Assembly (NCBI RefSeq): GCF_017309385.1
Contig: NZ_JAFJMJ010000003.1
Location: forward strand, 434,001 to 498,000
Length of the DNA: 64,000 nucleotides
Source of the DNA: Amycolatopsis sp. 195334CR
GTDB taxonomy: Bacteria > Actinomycetota > Actinomycetes > Mycobacteriales > Pseudonocardiaceae
Direction: 5' to 3'
In this document: piece after piece, positions 41,180 through 50,463 of the stretch
Layout of the letters: each line of letters starts with the position of its first letter
Numbering within the stretch: the stretch's first letter is position 1
Program-made: the position numbers and the translations under genes
Notes under the pieces: model-generated
Databases searched by the model: none
What the model was told of the DNA's origin: nothing
The model's input: the letters and a program-made list of their open reading frames with translations, nothing else

Positions 41180-42745
41180 TCAGGACAGACCGCCACCTCG
41201 GCGCACCCCCGCGCCGAGGTGGCATTCCCGCGCGACCGCCGCGGGCGTCGCTTCACCGGTCATCCACCGCACCTCGCCCCCGCCAGCCGCGTGCTCGTCC
41301 GCCGTCCGCAGCCACCGCGCCCGCCGCCGGGCGGCACCGGGACGAGGCGGCCCCGCCGCGCTCCCGGCCGGGACGAATCCGGGCGGTACCACCACCACGG
41401 CCGCCACCCGGCCGGGATGCGCCGCCGCGCACCGGATCGCCGGACCGGCGGTGACCGGGTTCGCGACGAGCACCGGCCGCGTTCCGACCGGCTCCAGCAG
41501 TTCGGCCAGCCACTTGTGCGGAGCGACCGCCGCGGGTGCCGACCGTCCCAGCCCCGGCAGGTCGGCGACCATCACCGGCACGGGGCCGAGTTCGGCGATC
41601 ACCTCCCGCCACGGTTCCGCGCTCGCCTCCGTTCCCTGCAGGAAGACGAATTCCGGCGTGACCCGGTCGCCCGCGACATAGGCGCGGGACCCGGCCACCT
41701 CCTCGAAGCCGCCGGGAAGGGTGGCCGGCGCCTCGCCGAAACCGTCCGCGACCAGGCGATCGACCCAGCGCCGCAGTGCGGTTTCGACCGCCGGGTGCCG
41801 GATGCCCACTCGATCGGCCGACGCCGTGTCGTACCGGTCCTCGGTCAGGAATGTCAGCGTCTCGGGGTCGGCGCCGGTCAGCGCGGCGGGAAGCCGCCGG
41901 ATCACCCCGGCGGGCACCCTGAGCTTCGGCGCCCGGACCCCGAGGTGCGCGGCCAGCAGTCGCACCAGTTCGGGCAGTTCCGGCGTGCGTTCGTCGAGCA
42001 CCCAGTACTTCCCGGCGGGGTGCTCGGGCACCGCGGCCACGAATTCGGCGAAGTGGTCCACGGTCACCACCGGAAGGAACGTCCGCGCATTCCCCGGCAG
42101 TACGGGGAGTTTGCCGGTCCACAGGTCGCGGACGAGCGCGGCCAGGCCGACGTACTGCCCGGCTTCACCGGTCACCGAATGCCCGATGACGGTGCTCGGG
42201 TTCACCACGCTCAACGGAACGCCGAGTTCCGCCGCGAGCACGCGCACGGCGGCGTCCGCCTCGGTCTTCGAGCCTTCGTAGGCGCCTTTGGCCCGGTAAA
42301 GCGCGGTCAGTTCGGTCTCCGGGATCGGGTACCGGGGCGTCGGATCCAGCCCCACCCGATATCCCGAAACGTGGACGAGCCGACGCAGCCGGGGCCGGGT
42401 TCCCGCCCACCGCAGTACGTTCACCGCGCCCTCGACGTTGACCGGCACCGCCTCCTCGCGCCGCAGGCCGAACCGGTAGACCGCGGCCGAATTGACCACG
42501 TCCCGCACGTCCATGAGGCGTTCGTCGTCAGCTGGGCTCAACCCCAGCCCCGGGCCCGCGGTGAGGTCACCGGTCAAGATCGCCAGCCGATCGACGGCCG
42601 CACCGTGCGCCAGCAGCCAGTCGCGCAGACCACCGGGGCGGCGCACCACGGCCGCGACCGCGCGCCCGCGGCCCAGCAGGTGCAGCACCGTCCACCGGCC
42701 GAGGAAGCCGTTCGCGCCGAACACCACACTGTCCACTGTGGTCAC
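41180..42745 (-). CDS. Extended SDR (NAD-dependent epimerase/thioester-reductase type) fused to an alpha/beta-hydrolase-like region
   Basis: 521 residues from GTG 42745. Residues 1-345 are an extended SDR: VVFGANGFLGRWTVLHLL cofactor loop, VVNSAAVYRFG, VHVSGYRVG, and YEGSKTEAD in place of a classical YxxxK. The rest (FEEVAGSRAYVAGDRVTPEF, FLQGTEASAEPWREVIAELG, MVADLPGLGRSAP, LVANPVTAGPAIRCAAAHP) looks like an alpha/beta hydrolase with a poor nucleophile elbow (NPVTAG instead of GxSxG), and appears cut short. The final residues are encoded by the protease terminator hairpin. GTGA overlap with the TetR gene. Confidence 0.78.
   Translation of the reverse strand: MTTVDSVVFGANGFLGRWTVLHLLGRGRAVAAVVRRPGGLRDWLLAHGAAVDRLAILTGDLTAGPGLGLSPADDERLMDVRDVVNSAAVYRFGLRREEAVPVNVEGAVNVLRWAGTRPRLRRLVHVSGYRVGLDPTPRYPIPETELTALYRAKGAYEGSKTEADAAVRVLAAELGVPLSVVNPSTVIGHSVTGEAGQYVGLAALVRDLWTGKLPVLPGNARTFLPVVTVDHFAEFVAAVPEHPAGKYWVLDERTPELPELVRLLAAHLGVRAPKLRVPAGVIRRLPAALTGADPETLTFLTEDRYDTASADRVGIRHPAVETALRRWVDRLVADGFGEAPATLPGGFEEVAGSRAYVAGDRVTPEFVFLQGTEASAEPWREVIAELGPVPVMVADLPGLGRSAPAAVAPHKWLAELLEPVGTRPVLVANPVTAGPAIRCAAAHPGRVAAVVVVPPGFVPAGSAAGPPRPGAARRRARWLRTADEHAAGGGEVRWMTGEATPAAVARECHLGAGVRRGGGLS
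41192..41223 (+). terminator. 13-bp hairpin terminator after the serine protease
   Basis: GCCACCTCGGCGC (41192-41204) and GCGCCGAGGTGGC (41211-41223) pair perfectly around a 6-nt loop, 24 bp after the protease stop. It lies within the 3' coding end of the convergent gene at 41180, so the last ~15 codons of that gene are also a hairpin. Confidence 0.85.
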
Positions 42746-43314
42746 CCCCGGCCCAGCAGCAGGTCGATCCGGCGGGTGACCCGCTCGACCGGCACCCGGC
42801 TCCGATGGGCCCGCGCCAGCACCAGCGAACCCTCGATCAGGGCGAGCACGGTCGCCGCCAGCTCCTCGGCTTCGGCGGGCTCCCGTCCCTCGGCCCGCAG
42901 CGCCTCGGCCAGCACACCCTCCCAGCCCGCGTAGATCTCACCGCACAGCGCCTGGAGTTCGCCCTCCGAGGCCGCGACCTCCAGCGCCACGGTCGCCACC
43001 GGGCACCCCTTCGCGTAGTCCGCCGCCTGCATCCGGTCGGCCAGCGCGGCCAGGACCGCGGGCACCAGCGCCCGCGCGCCCGCCGCGGTGCGGGCCACCC
43101 CGGCCAGCAGTTCGTCGACCTCCTGGCCCGCGGCGGTCAGCGCCTCGCCGACCAGCTGGTCCTTGCCGCCCGGGAAGTGGTGGTACAGCGAGCCCCTCGG
43201 CGCACCGGCCAGCGCCAGCACCTCGTTGAGCGCGGTGCCGTGGTACCCCTTCTCCTCCACCAGCGTCCGGGCCGCGCCGATCAGCTTCGCCCGGGTCTGC
43301 TCACCCTTGATCAC
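42742..43314 (-). CDS. TetR-family regulator (LmrA/YxaF group)
   Basis: 190 residues from GTG 43314. Helix-turn-helix: IGAARTLVEEKGYHGTALNE, then VLALAGAPRGSLYHHFPGGK, the very conserved LmrA/YxaF block. C-terminal domain has KGCPVATVALEVA. The -10 box TACTAT (43326-43321) places the transcript start at the GTG, so it is probably leaderless. The operator at 43324-43337 overlaps this promoter, so autoregulation is likely. It is coupled to the SDR-hydrolase gene downstream. Confidence 0.9.
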   Translation of the reverse strand: MIKGEQTRAKLIGAARTLVEEKGYHGTALNEVLALAGAPRGSLYHHFPGGKDQLVGEALTAAGQEVDELLAGVARTAAGARALVPAVLAALADRMQAADYAKGCPVATVALEVAASEGELQALCGEIYAGWEGVLAEALRAEGREPAEAEELAATVLALIEGSLVLARAHRSRVPVERVTRRIDLLLGRG

Positions 43315-43320
43315 GCGGCC

Positions 43321-43337
43321 ATAGTAGACCGATCTAC
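43321..43337 (-). promoter_or_regulatory. TetR promoter/operator (GTAGA-CCGA-TCTAC)
   Basis: GTAGA (43324-43328) and TCTAC (43333-43337) are perfect arms around CCGA, similar to the TAGACCGATCTA-type sites bound by LmrA/YxaF regulators. It overlaps the -10 box TACTAT (minus, 43326-43321). Confidence 0.65.
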
Positions 43338-43638
43338 ATAATCTTTGCCAGCCCTGACCCAGCGGCACCTCCATGCCACTGACAGTGAATGGACCTTCAG
43401 CCGTTCGGGAGGGAAATGGCGCCGAATGTCGGTGTAACACCATTTCCGCACCGACCGGCAGGCGAGCCGATTAGGCCAGGCAGGCAACTCTGCCCGGCGC
43501 CCCGGCCACCCGAGGGTGAACCGCGTTCAGCCGCCTTGTCCGGACCAGGAAGCGAAGTCTAGCGTTGGCCGCATTCGACCCGACTTCGAACAAACATCCA
43601 GCATACTAGAGCTGCTGGATTCACAAGGAGCCGCTGGA
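43338..43638. promoter_or_regulatory. Non-coding region upstream of the methylisoborneol-type genes
   Basis: Holds the palindrome CACTGACAGTG (43377-43387) and the inverted repeat CCAGCA (43598-43603)/TGCTGG (43613-43618), the latter 20 bp before the methyltransferase start. A reading frame open from 43516 has no ribosome site and poor homology until ATG 43639. No gene seen; promoter position not determined. Confidence 0.35.
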
Positions 43639-44490
43639 ATGACTTCTCTGGACAATCCTGTGCTGCGCACCGCCTACCAGCGTTCAGTAGCCGACTACTG
43701 GAACAAGGAGAAGGATCCGGTCAACCTTCGTTTGGGTGAGATCGATGGTCTTTTTCACCACCACTACGGAATCGGCGGTTTCGACCCGGCCGTTCTGGAG
43801 GCTCCCGCGGAAACCCGCGACGACGCGATCATCGCCGAAATGCACCGGCTCGAAACCGCGCAGGCGGACGTGCTGCTCGACCACCTCGGCCCCATTTCCC
43901 CCGGCGACCGCCTGCTCGACGCGGGCTGCGGACGCGGCGGCACCAGCGTGATGGCCCACCAGCGATTCGGCTGCCGCGTCGACGGGGTGTCGATTTCCCA
44001 CCAGCAGGTGGAATTCGCGAATGCCCAGGCGGCCCGGCTCGGCGTGGCCGGGCACGTCACCTACCACGAGCGGAACATGCTCGACACCGGCTTCGAAACC
44101 GGCGCGTTCGCGGGCATCTGGAACAACGAGTCGACCATGTACGTGGACCTGACCGAACTGTTCGCCGAGCACGCCCGCCAGCTCGCCCCCGGCGGCCGGT
44201 ACGTGACCATCACCGGGTGCTACAACGACGTGACCGGCGGGCGGTCGCGGGCGGTCAGCCAGATCGACCAGCACTACATCTGCAACATCCACGCCCGCGG
44301 CGACTACTTCAAAGCACTGGCGGTCAACGGTTTCGTGCCGATCAACGTGGTCGACCTGACCGCCGCGACCATCCCGTACTGGGAACTGCGCGCCCAGTCC
44401 TCGGTGGCCACCGGGATCGAGGACCCGTTCCTCACCGCCTACCGGGAAGGCAGCTTCCACTACCTGCTCATCGCCGCCGACCGGGTCTGA
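43639..44490 (+). CDS. gppmt: Geranyl diphosphate 2-C-methyltransferase
   Basis: 283 residues from ATG 43639, which has AAGGAG in front; the frame is open further upstream but without homology. SAM motif LLDAGCGRGGTSVMAHQRFG and family blocks YWNKEKDPVNLRLGEIDGLF, FHHHYGIGGFD, WNNESTMYVDL and GGRYVTITGCYNDVTGG match known GPP methyltransferases. It adds a methyl group at C2 of geranyl diphosphate, giving the C11 precursor for the cyclase 13 bp downstream. In many actinomycetes a cyclic-nucleotide-binding gene precedes these two and the cyclase comes first; here order is reversed and that gene is absent. Confidence 0.92.
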   Translation: MTSLDNPVLRTAYQRSVADYWNKEKDPVNLRLGEIDGLFHHHYGIGGFDPAVLEAPAETRDDAIIAEMHRLETAQADVLLDHLGPISPGDRLLDAGCGRGGTSVMAHQRFGCRVDGVSISHQQVEFANAQAARLGVAGHVTYHERNMLDTGFETGAFAGIWNNESTMYVDLTELFAEHARQLAPGGRYVTITGCYNDVTGGRSRAVSQIDQHYICNIHARGDYFKALAVNGFVPINVVDLTAATIPYWELRAQSSVATGIEDPFLTAYREGSFHYLLIAADRV

Positions 44491-44503
44491 GGGAGGCAGC
44501 GCG

Positions 44504-45604
44504 ATGACCGAGGCCGGAGCGCTCGCCGCCCTGCTGTCCGGGCCCTCCGGCCTCGGCACCTCGGCGGCCAGGATCGCGGCACAGGCCATGCCCGAACCCG
44601 AAATCGAACCCGCACCGGAGCCGGGCTACGCGGAGATGAGCTGGGGCGACGGGAGCGCGTCCCCGCTCTACTGCCCGGTGGTCCGGCGCGTCAACGAACC
44701 GCTCGCCGAGGAGGTGGACCGCCGCCTGGTGACCTGGGCGGCGGACTGCGGGTTCGCCGGCGCGGGCCTGGAGCAGATCGCCAAGGCGGGGTTCGGCAAG
44801 CTGGTCGTGCTCGCCCACCCCGACTCCGACGACCCCGACCACCTGCTGATCGCGGCCCAGCTGAACGCCGCCTGGTGGGCGGCCGACGACTACTACGCCG
44901 ACGACAGCGAACTCGGCGCCTCACCGACCGAACTGCCGCCGCGGCTGGCGCTGGTGATGGCGGCGATGGACCCGGTGGCGCCCGCGGGCGAGTTCACTTC
45001 GGAACTCGACGACGCGCTGCGCGGCGACCCCATCCTGGTCGGGCTGAACTCGGCCATCGGCCACCTTTCCCGGCACAGCAGCGCCGTGGTGGTCCAGCGC
45101 GTCTGCTATTCGACGTTCGCGATGTTCGTGTCGTGGGACGCCTACGCGGCCTGGCGCTACACCGGTTCCTACCCGCCGGCGTGGGAGTACCTCGCCGCGC
45201 GGCAGCACGACAGCTTCTACACCTCGATGACGCTGATCGACGCCGTCGGCGGTTACGAACTGCCCGCGCACCTGTACTACGAACCCCGCGTGCGCCGGGC
45301 GCTGATGCAGGCGGGCACCGCGTGCGTGCTGGTCAACGACCTGTTCTCGGTGGCCAAGGACGCCGCCGACGAGCACCCGGTGTGCAACATGGTGCTGCAG
45401 ATCGCGGCCGACCGGAACTGCTCGATCGAGGAGGCGACCGAGGCCACCGTCGAACTGCACAACTCGATCGTGCGTGATTTCGAGGAAGGGCACCGGAAAC
45501 TGCGGGCCGTTCCGGCCCCCGAACTGCACCGCTTCCTCGACGGCGTCCGCGACTGGATGGGCGGCGGGTTCGAGTGGCACGCGACCAACCCGCGGTACCG
45601 CTGA
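44504..45604 (+). CDS. 2-methylisoborneol synthase-type terpene cyclase
   Basis: 366 residues from ATG 44504. Pro/Glu-rich N-terminus, then a class I terpene synthase domain: acidic motif WWAADDYYADDSEL, and the metal-binding NSE/DTE-type motif LVNDLFSVAKD. YYEPRVRRALMQAGTACVL and the WEYLAARQHDSFYTS region fit the methylisoborneol subfamily. Substrate is 2-methyl-GPP from the upstream enzyme; product is likely 2-methylisoborneol, an earthy odorant, but 2-methylenebornane is possible. Convergent with the APC transporter gene, 1 bp apart. Confidence 0.88.
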   Translation: MTEAGALAALLSGPSGLGTSAARIAAQAMPEPEIEPAPEPGYAEMSWGDGSASPLYCPVVRRVNEPLAEEVDRRLVTWAADCGFAGAGLEQIAKAGFGKLVVLAHPDSDDPDHLLIAAQLNAAWWAADDYYADDSELGASPTELPPRLALVMAAMDPVAPAGEFTSELDDALRGDPILVGLNSAIGHLSRHSSAVVVQRVCYSTFAMFVSWDAYAAWRYTGSYPPAWEYLAARQHDSFYTSMTLIDAVGGYELPAHLYYEPRVRRALMQAGTACVLVNDLFSVAKDAADEHPVCNMVLQIAADRNCSIEEATEATVELHNSIVRDFEEGHRKLRAVPAPELHRFLDGVRDWMGGGFEWHATNPRYR

Positions 45605-45605
45605 G

Positions 45606-47585
45606 TCACCCGACGTGGATGCGGGGCCGGTGCGCGGGATCCCGTTCGGTGGTCCGCAGGATCTCGCGGACCACCGGCGGTGTGTCGCCCTGGCCGAGGA
45701 TGAGGTAGCGGAACAGGTGCCCGAGCGGGCTGCCCTCGCTCCACTCGAAGTGGCAGTGCGGCCGCACCCCGGTGTGGTCGCGCAGGCTCAGCAGGATCGC
45801 CGCGAGCGCGTTCGGCACCGCCGGGCTGTCGGCGCGCAGGATCCGGAAACCGTCCACCTCCACCCCGCGCACCCGCAGCACGTCGCTGAAGTCCGACGGG
45901 TCGACCACGTCTATTTCCAGGAACAACACGTCCGCCGCACCGGGCACCGGGTTGAGTTCGCGCTGCGCCTCCTCCTTTTCCGCGTATTCGGCGTGATCAC
46001 CGGCCTGGCGCTTGTTCGCGATCACGTTGAGCGCGCCGTCGTGGTTGAGGGAATCGGTGATGAACTTCCGGGCGGTTTCGTCGAATTCGAGGCGTTCGGC
46101 GCGGAGTTCGGTGGTCCGGGAGACGCGCGAGATCAGTGAGACCACGATGATGCCGCCGATGAACGCGGCCGAGATCAGGATGCCGTCCGGCTTTTCGATG
46201 ATGTTCTCGACCAGGGCGTAGAGCAGCACCAGGGTCAGCACGGTGAAGGCGATCGCGGCCTTGGTGCGCCGCGCCCGCGCCGAGGAGATGGTCACCGCGA
46301 CCGCGCCGGAGACCATCATCGCCAGGATCCCGGTGGCGTAGGCACCCGCCTGCGCGTTGACGTCGGCGCCGAAGGCGATCGTGATCAGCACGCTGATCAG
46401 CGTGTAGACCAGCACCACCGGCCGGACCGCGCGGCCCCATTCCGGCGCCATGCCGTAGGCGGGCAGGTACCGCGGCACGATGTTGATCAGCCCGGCCATC
46501 GCCGAGGCACCGGCGAACCACAGGATCAGGATGCTGCTGAGGTCGTAGGCGGTGCCGAAGAACTCACCGAGCAGCTCGTGGCCGAGGAAGGCCAGCGCGC
46601 GGCCGTTCGCCTGCCCGCCGGGCGCGAACTCGGCGGGCGGGACCAGCGTCACCGTGATCAGGCTGGTCGCCAGCAGGTAGACCGACATGATCAGGGCGGC
46701 GGTGGTGAGCAGCTTCCGGGTGTTGCGGATGCGGGCGGCGAGCCGTTCCTCGTCGCTGGCACCGTCCGCGGCGACCAGCGGCATCATGCTGACACCGGTT
46801 TCGAAGCCGGACAGGCCGAGCACCAGCAACGGGAAGGCGAGGATGGCGGGCCCGAGCACGTCACCGATCCCGGTGCCGCCCGCGGTCAGCGCGTCCACCC
46901 AGCGCGACAACGCGGCGGGCTCGGCGATCAGTTCGACCACTCCGGCGCCGACCACCACCGCGTTGAGCACCAGGAACACCGCGACCAGCGGGATGGCCAC
47001 CCCGACCGCTTCGCTGGACCCGAGCAGGAAAACCCCGCCCAGCACCAGGAGCAGCACCACGGTCACGAGCACCTCGTGCCCGTGCAGGAAACCGGGCGTG
47101 AGCGGGTTCTCCAGCGCGTGCACGGTGGCGTCGGCCGAGGACAGGGTGATCGTGATGATCCACGAGGTGGCGACAAAACCCAGCAGCACCAACACGAAGA
47201 GCTTGCCCCGCCAGAACGGCAGCAGGTTCTCCAGCATGGCCACCGAACCCTGGCCGTGCGGGCTCTCCTTGGCCACCCGCCGGTACATCGGCAGCATGCC
47301 GAGCAGGGTCAGCGCGACGATGAGCACGGTGGCCAGCGGGGAAAGCGCGCCGGCCGCCAGCGCGGCGATACCCGGCAAATACGACAAAGTGGAGAAGTAA
47401 TCCACACCGGTCAGGCACATGACCTTCCACCAGGCGTGTGGTTTCGCGTGGGACTCCCCCGCCGCCGGGCCCGCGGGGTGCACCTGGTCGCGCAGCAGCC
47501 ACCGGGAAAACCCCGAAGCAGGCGGTTTCGGGCGTACCGGGCTGTCCACACTGGCCGGAATCGCCAGTTCGGCGCCTTCGCTCAT
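45606..47585 (-). CDS. APC-superfamily transporter with C-terminal cytoplasmic domain
   Basis: About 659 residues from ATG 47585. Twelve or so membrane segments, beginning [20 protein letters not shown], with [19 protein letters not shown] and the C-terminal transmembrane [20 protein letters not shown] ~170-residue tail ([36 protein letters not shown]) resembles the cytoplasmic part of amino-acid/potassium transporters of this group. It faces a TrkA-N gene across a 133-bp gap, a pairing that favours potassium or a K+-coupled substrate. That is inference. Confidence 0.82.
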   Translation of the reverse strand: MSEGAELAIPASVDSPVRPKPPASGFSRWLLRDQVHPAGPAAGESHAKPHAWWKVMCLTGVDYFSTLSYLPGIAALAAGALSPLATVLIVALTLLGMLPMYRRVAKESPHGQGSVAMLENLLPFWRGKLFVLVLLGFVATSWIITITLSSADATVHALENPLTPGFLHGHEVLVTVVLLLVLGGVFLLGSSEAVGVAIPLVAVFLVLNAVVVGAGVVELIAEPAALSRWVDALTAGGTGIGDVLGPAILAFPLLVLGLSGFETGVSMMPLVAADGASDEERLAARIRNTRKLLTTAALIMSVYLLATSLITVTLVPPAEFAPGGQANGRALAFLGHELLGEFFGTAYDLSSILILWFAGASAMAGLINIVPRYLPAYGMAPEWGRAVRPVVLVYTLISVLITIAFGADVNAQAGAYATGILAMMVSGAVAVTISSARARRTKAAIAFTVLTLVLLYALVENIIEKPDGILISAAFIGGIIVVSLISRVSRTTELRAERLEFDETARKFITDSLNHDGALNVIANKRQAGDHAEYAEKEEAQRELNPVPGAADVLFLEIDVVDPSDFSDVLRVRGVEVDGFRILRADSPAVPNALAAILLSLRDHTGVRPHCHFEWSEGSPLGHLFRYLILGQGDTPPVVREILRTTERDPAHRPRIHVG

Positions 47586-47604
47586 TCGCCCAGAATGCCG
47601 CACC

Positions 47605-47618
47605 CATTACCGGTAATG
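47605..47618. promoter_or_regulatory. Perfect 14-bp palindrome in the APC/TrkA-N divergent gap
   Basis: CATTACCGGTAATG is self-complementary throughout and lies 20 bp upstream of the APC transporter start. Candidate operator shared by the divergent genes; regulator unknown. Confidence 0.4.
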
Positions 47619-47718
47619 CACTCCACCCGGCAGTTCCCGAGCCGAGCGCAAAGAAGTCGTAAAGATTCCGCCAAAGCCCTTTTCGGGCGTCCCCCGACCG
47701 GGTCTACTCGCGCCCCAT

Positions 47719-48414
47719 GTGCCGACCTCGGCGGGGGACCCGTTGACCGCCCGCACCCTGATCATCGGTTTCGGCGCCATCGGCGCCTCGGCGGCCAGGC
47801 TGCTGCTCTCCAGCGGGATACCCGCGGGCGAGATCGTCACCATCGACCGGCGTCCCGGCGCCCTCGTCGAGGCGGCGAACCTGGGCGTGCGCACGGTGTC
47901 CGGTGACGCCACCGACCGCGCCGCCCTGCGGCAGACCGGCATCACCGAGGCGCGGCACGTGATCGTGGCCGTGCAGCCGGACGCCACGGCCGTGTTCATC
48001 ACCATGGTCGCCCGAGAACTGTGCGGGCCGGAGGCGTTGGTGGTCACCGCGGTCACCGACCGGAAACACGCGGGCTTCCTCCGCGGCGCCGATCAGGTGG
48101 TCATCTCCTCGGACACCGCGGGCGCGGCACTGGCCACCGGCGCACTGGGCCAGCGCATCGCGCCCGCGCACCGGAACGGGTCCGGCTGGCTGGTGCAGTC
48201 GCGGCCGGTGCAGTCATCGGAAATCGGCCTGTTCCCGCGGGAATGCGATTCCGGTGCGGTCGGGGTGCTGCGCGGCGGCATCCGGCACCTGGGCGCCGAC
48301 GCCGACGTGCTCCGGCTCACCGCGGGCGACCGGCTCCTGCTCGTGCGGCGCGGTGTGGTGCCGGGAACCCCGCCGGATCCCGGCACCACCGCGGCTACCC
48401 CAGCACCCCGCTGA
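47719..48414 (+). CDS. TrkA-N (RCK-type) NAD-binding protein
   Basis: 231 residues from GTG 47719; TTG 47743 is an alternative closer to the conserved start. Rossmann motif TLIIGFGAIGASAARLL with the acidic end EIVTIDRRP, then VSGDATDRAALRQTGI and HVIVAVQPDATAVF, as in KtrA/TrkA gating subunits and soluble K+-channel RCK domains. A short C-terminal beta domain follows, likely TrkA-C. It probably binds nucleotide and gates or regulates the divergent transporter. Confidence 0.82.
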   Translation: MPTSAGDPLTARTLIIGFGAIGASAARLLLSSGIPAGEIVTIDRRPGALVEAANLGVRTVSGDATDRAALRQTGITEARHVIVAVQPDATAVFITMVARELCGPEALVVTAVTDRKHAGFLRGADQVVISSDTAGAALATGALGQRIAPAHRNGSGWLVQSRPVQSSEIGLFPRECDSGAVGVLRGGIRHLGADADVLRLTAGDRLLLVRRGVVPGTPPDPGTTAATPAPR

Positions 48415-49555
48415 CCTCGTTCGGCACGCCGGGCAGCGCACCGGTCGCGGTCTTCGTGCCCGACGCGAGGTCCACCGCGTGGATCTCCTTCTTGTTCGGG
48501 TCGGTCACGTAGGCGGTCCCGCCGCGGACGAAGATCGCCGGGCGCGACTGCTGCCACTCCAGCGGTTCCTGCCAGGAGCCGGTCACCGCGATCTTGCGCG
48601 TCACCGTGCCGGCCACCGGGTCGATCACGTGGAGCTGCCCGTCGGTGCCGAGCACCAGCCCTTCGCCCTGCGGACCGCGGGCCAGCGAGCGGAAGGTGTA
48701 GCTGGTGCCGAGGTCGACGTGCCGCAGCGTGGCGTTCTCGGTGTCGATCAGGGAAATCCGGGTCGGGCGCTCCAGCTCCGCCGCTTCGTCCACTTTGTAG
48801 TCCCCGAGCGTGATCGGGGAGACGTCGGAACCGGCCTGGTTGCCGATCCGGCCGTACGGGTCGGGGCTGGTGACCTTGGTGATGGTGCCGTTGCGGTAGA
48901 TCAGCGCGCCGGTCTCGCAGCCGATCACCACCGCCTCCCCCTTCGCGGCCGCTTCGCCGTGCACACCGGGGCACTGGTCGTTGCGCGCGATCTCCTTGCG
49001 GTCCTTGTCCAGCACCGCGATGCCGGGGCGTTCGTCCTCGTTGCCGATGGTGGTGACCAGCTCGCCGTTGGCCAGTTCGACGGCGACGCCGTGGTGCGGT
49101 TCCGGCGTTTTGTACTGCGGCGCTGGCAACGGCCCCGAGCCGAGCGACTTCGGGTCGAACACGGTCACCTCGCCGGTGCCGTCGGCGAAGAGCACGGTCT
49201 TCCCGGCGTGGCGGACGACGTGGCCCGGCTTGGGCGCCTTGACCTCGTTGTCGGTCAGCACCGCGCCGGCCGCGTCGAGCACGCGGAACCCGGTGGAGGT
49301 CGACACCATCAGGTGCTTGTCGTCACCCGCCGGGTTGAGGCGGTTGAAGCCGTCGAGCGGGATGTCCTTGGCCACCTGGAGGGTTTTGCCGTCGAGCAGG
49401 TAGATCCCGCCGTCGTAGGTGACGGCGACGGGCTCGGCCACGGTGGTCTTGGCCGGGGCCGCGGCGTTGTCCTGCTGTGCCGGTGGTTCGGAGCCACAGG
49501 CGGTCAGCGTGAGCACGCCCGCCGCGGTGAGCGCGGCGTACAGCTTCTTCGTCAT
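48395..49555 (-). CDS. aztD: AztD-like zinc metallochaperone lipoprotein (copy 1)
   Basis: About 386 residues from ATG 49555; the frame also opens at ATG 49570, overlapping the upstream stop. Lipobox LTLTAC (Cys20). A propeller of repeating GGIYLLDGKTLQV, GFRVLDAAG and VTVFDPKSLG-like blades, with metal-ligand candidates in PEPHHGVAVEL, QCPGVHGEA and VIGCETGALI. AztD proteins hand zinc to the AztC binding protein. Last gene of the aztB-side operon. Its 3' end overlaps the convergent TrkA-N gene by 20 bp. Confidence 0.82.
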   Translation of the reverse strand: MTKKLYAALTAAGVLTLTACGSEPPAQQDNAAAPAKTTVAEPVAVTYDGGIYLLDGKTLQVAKDIPLDGFNRLNPAGDDKHLMVSTSTGFRVLDAAGAVLTDNEVKAPKPGHVVRHAGKTVLFADGTGEVTVFDPKSLGSGPLPAPQYKTPEPHHGVAVELANGELVTTIGNEDERPGIAVLDKDRKEIARNDQCPGVHGEAAAKGEAVVIGCETGALIYRNGTITKVTSPDPYGRIGNQAGSDVSPITLGDYKVDEAAELERPTRISLIDTENATLRHVDLGTSYTFRSLARGPQGEGLVLGTDGQLHVIDPVAGTVTRKIAVTGSWQEPLEWQQSRPAIFVRGGTAYVTDPNKKEIHAVDLASGTKTATGALPGVPNEVSGVLG

Positions 49556-49569
49556 TGCGTACCTTTCCA

Positions 49570-50463
49570 TCAGGGGTTCAAGCTCGTCGCGATCGCCTCG
49601 GTGTTGGCGCGCATCATTTCCAGGTAGGTCGCCGCGCCCTGGCCGGGTTCGCTCAGCGATTCGGAGAACAACGGGGTCACAGCCACGTGCAGCCCGGCCT
49701 GGTCGGCGAGCACGCGGGCGAGCCGGTCCGGCTGCGAGGAGTCGGCGAAGATCGCCGGGACACCGGCGGTCCGAACCGCGTCGGCGAGCGACTTCAGGTC
49801 GGAGGCACTGGGTGAGGCGAGCGTGGTGCCACCGGGGATCACCGCGCCGATGACCTCGAAACCGAAGCGCTGCGCGAAGTAGCCGAACACGTGGTGGTTG
49901 GTGACGAGTTTCCGCCGCTCGGGAGGGATCCGCGCGAACCGTTCGGTCATGGTGGTGTCGAGCGCGTCGATCTCACCGCGGTAGCGCTCGGCGTTGGCCC
50001 GCACCACCGTCGCGTCCACGCCGTCCACCTGGGCGATCACCTGCTCCGCGATCACCGTCACCGCGTCGCGCACCCGGGCGGGGTCGGTCCAGAAGTGCGG
50101 ATCGAGCGCTGTTCCGCCGGCGTAACCGATCGGGTTCACCCGCTCCCCCACCGGGAGGACCGGCACCCCGCTTTCCTGTGCTGCCTGGACGTTCCGCAGC
50201 ATGCCCTCTTCGAGGCCGAGTCCGTTGTAGACGATCAATCCGGCGCGCTCGGTCTCCGCGGCCTGCTGCGCGGAGATGCCGAAGGAGTGCGGATCCGCGT
50301 TCGGTTTCATCAGCACGGTCACCGGCGCCTGGTCACCCACGATGGTGCGGGTGATGTCACCGAGGATGTTGGTGGTGACCACCACGGAGGACCGGCTCTC
50401 GCCCGACGCGCTGCAGCCCGTGACCACCAGCAGCGTGACGAGCGCCAGCAGCAGTCGCTTCAT
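49570..50463 (-). CDS. aztC: Zinc ABC transporter solute-binding lipoprotein
   Basis: 297 residues from ATG 50463. Lipobox VVTGCS (Cys17). Metal-site residues of the cluster A-I family are in place: His in PNADPHSFG, His in LDPHFWTDP, His in TNHHVFGYF and Asp in IFADSSQPD. The flexible His-rich loop of ZnuA is absent, as in AztC, which instead receives zinc from AztD. Overlaps the upstream AztD-like gene by 4 bp. Confidence 0.9.
   Translation of the reverse strand: MKRLLLALVTLLVVTGCSASGESRSSVVVTTNILGDITRTIVGDQAPVTVLMKPNADPHSFGISAQQAAETERAGLIVYNGLGLEEGMLRNVQAAQESGVPVLPVGERVNPIGYAGGTALDPHFWTDPARVRDAVTVIAEQVIAQVDGVDATVVRANAERYRGEIDALDTTMTERFARIPPERRKLVTNHHVFGYFAQRFGFEVIGAVIPGGTTLASPSASDLKSLADAVRTAGVPAIFADSSQPDRLARVLADQAGLHVAVTPLFSESLSEPGQGAATYLEMMRANTEAIATSLNP

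Noticed and set aside
43516..43638. Longer N-terminus for the GPP methyltransferase
   Set aside because: No homology to the family and no ribosome site; ATG 43639 has AAGGAG and fits the known length.
47604..47716. Cyclic di-AMP riboswitch upstream of the APC transporter
   Set aside because: The gap is too short and shows no multi-helix fold, only a 14-bp palindrome.
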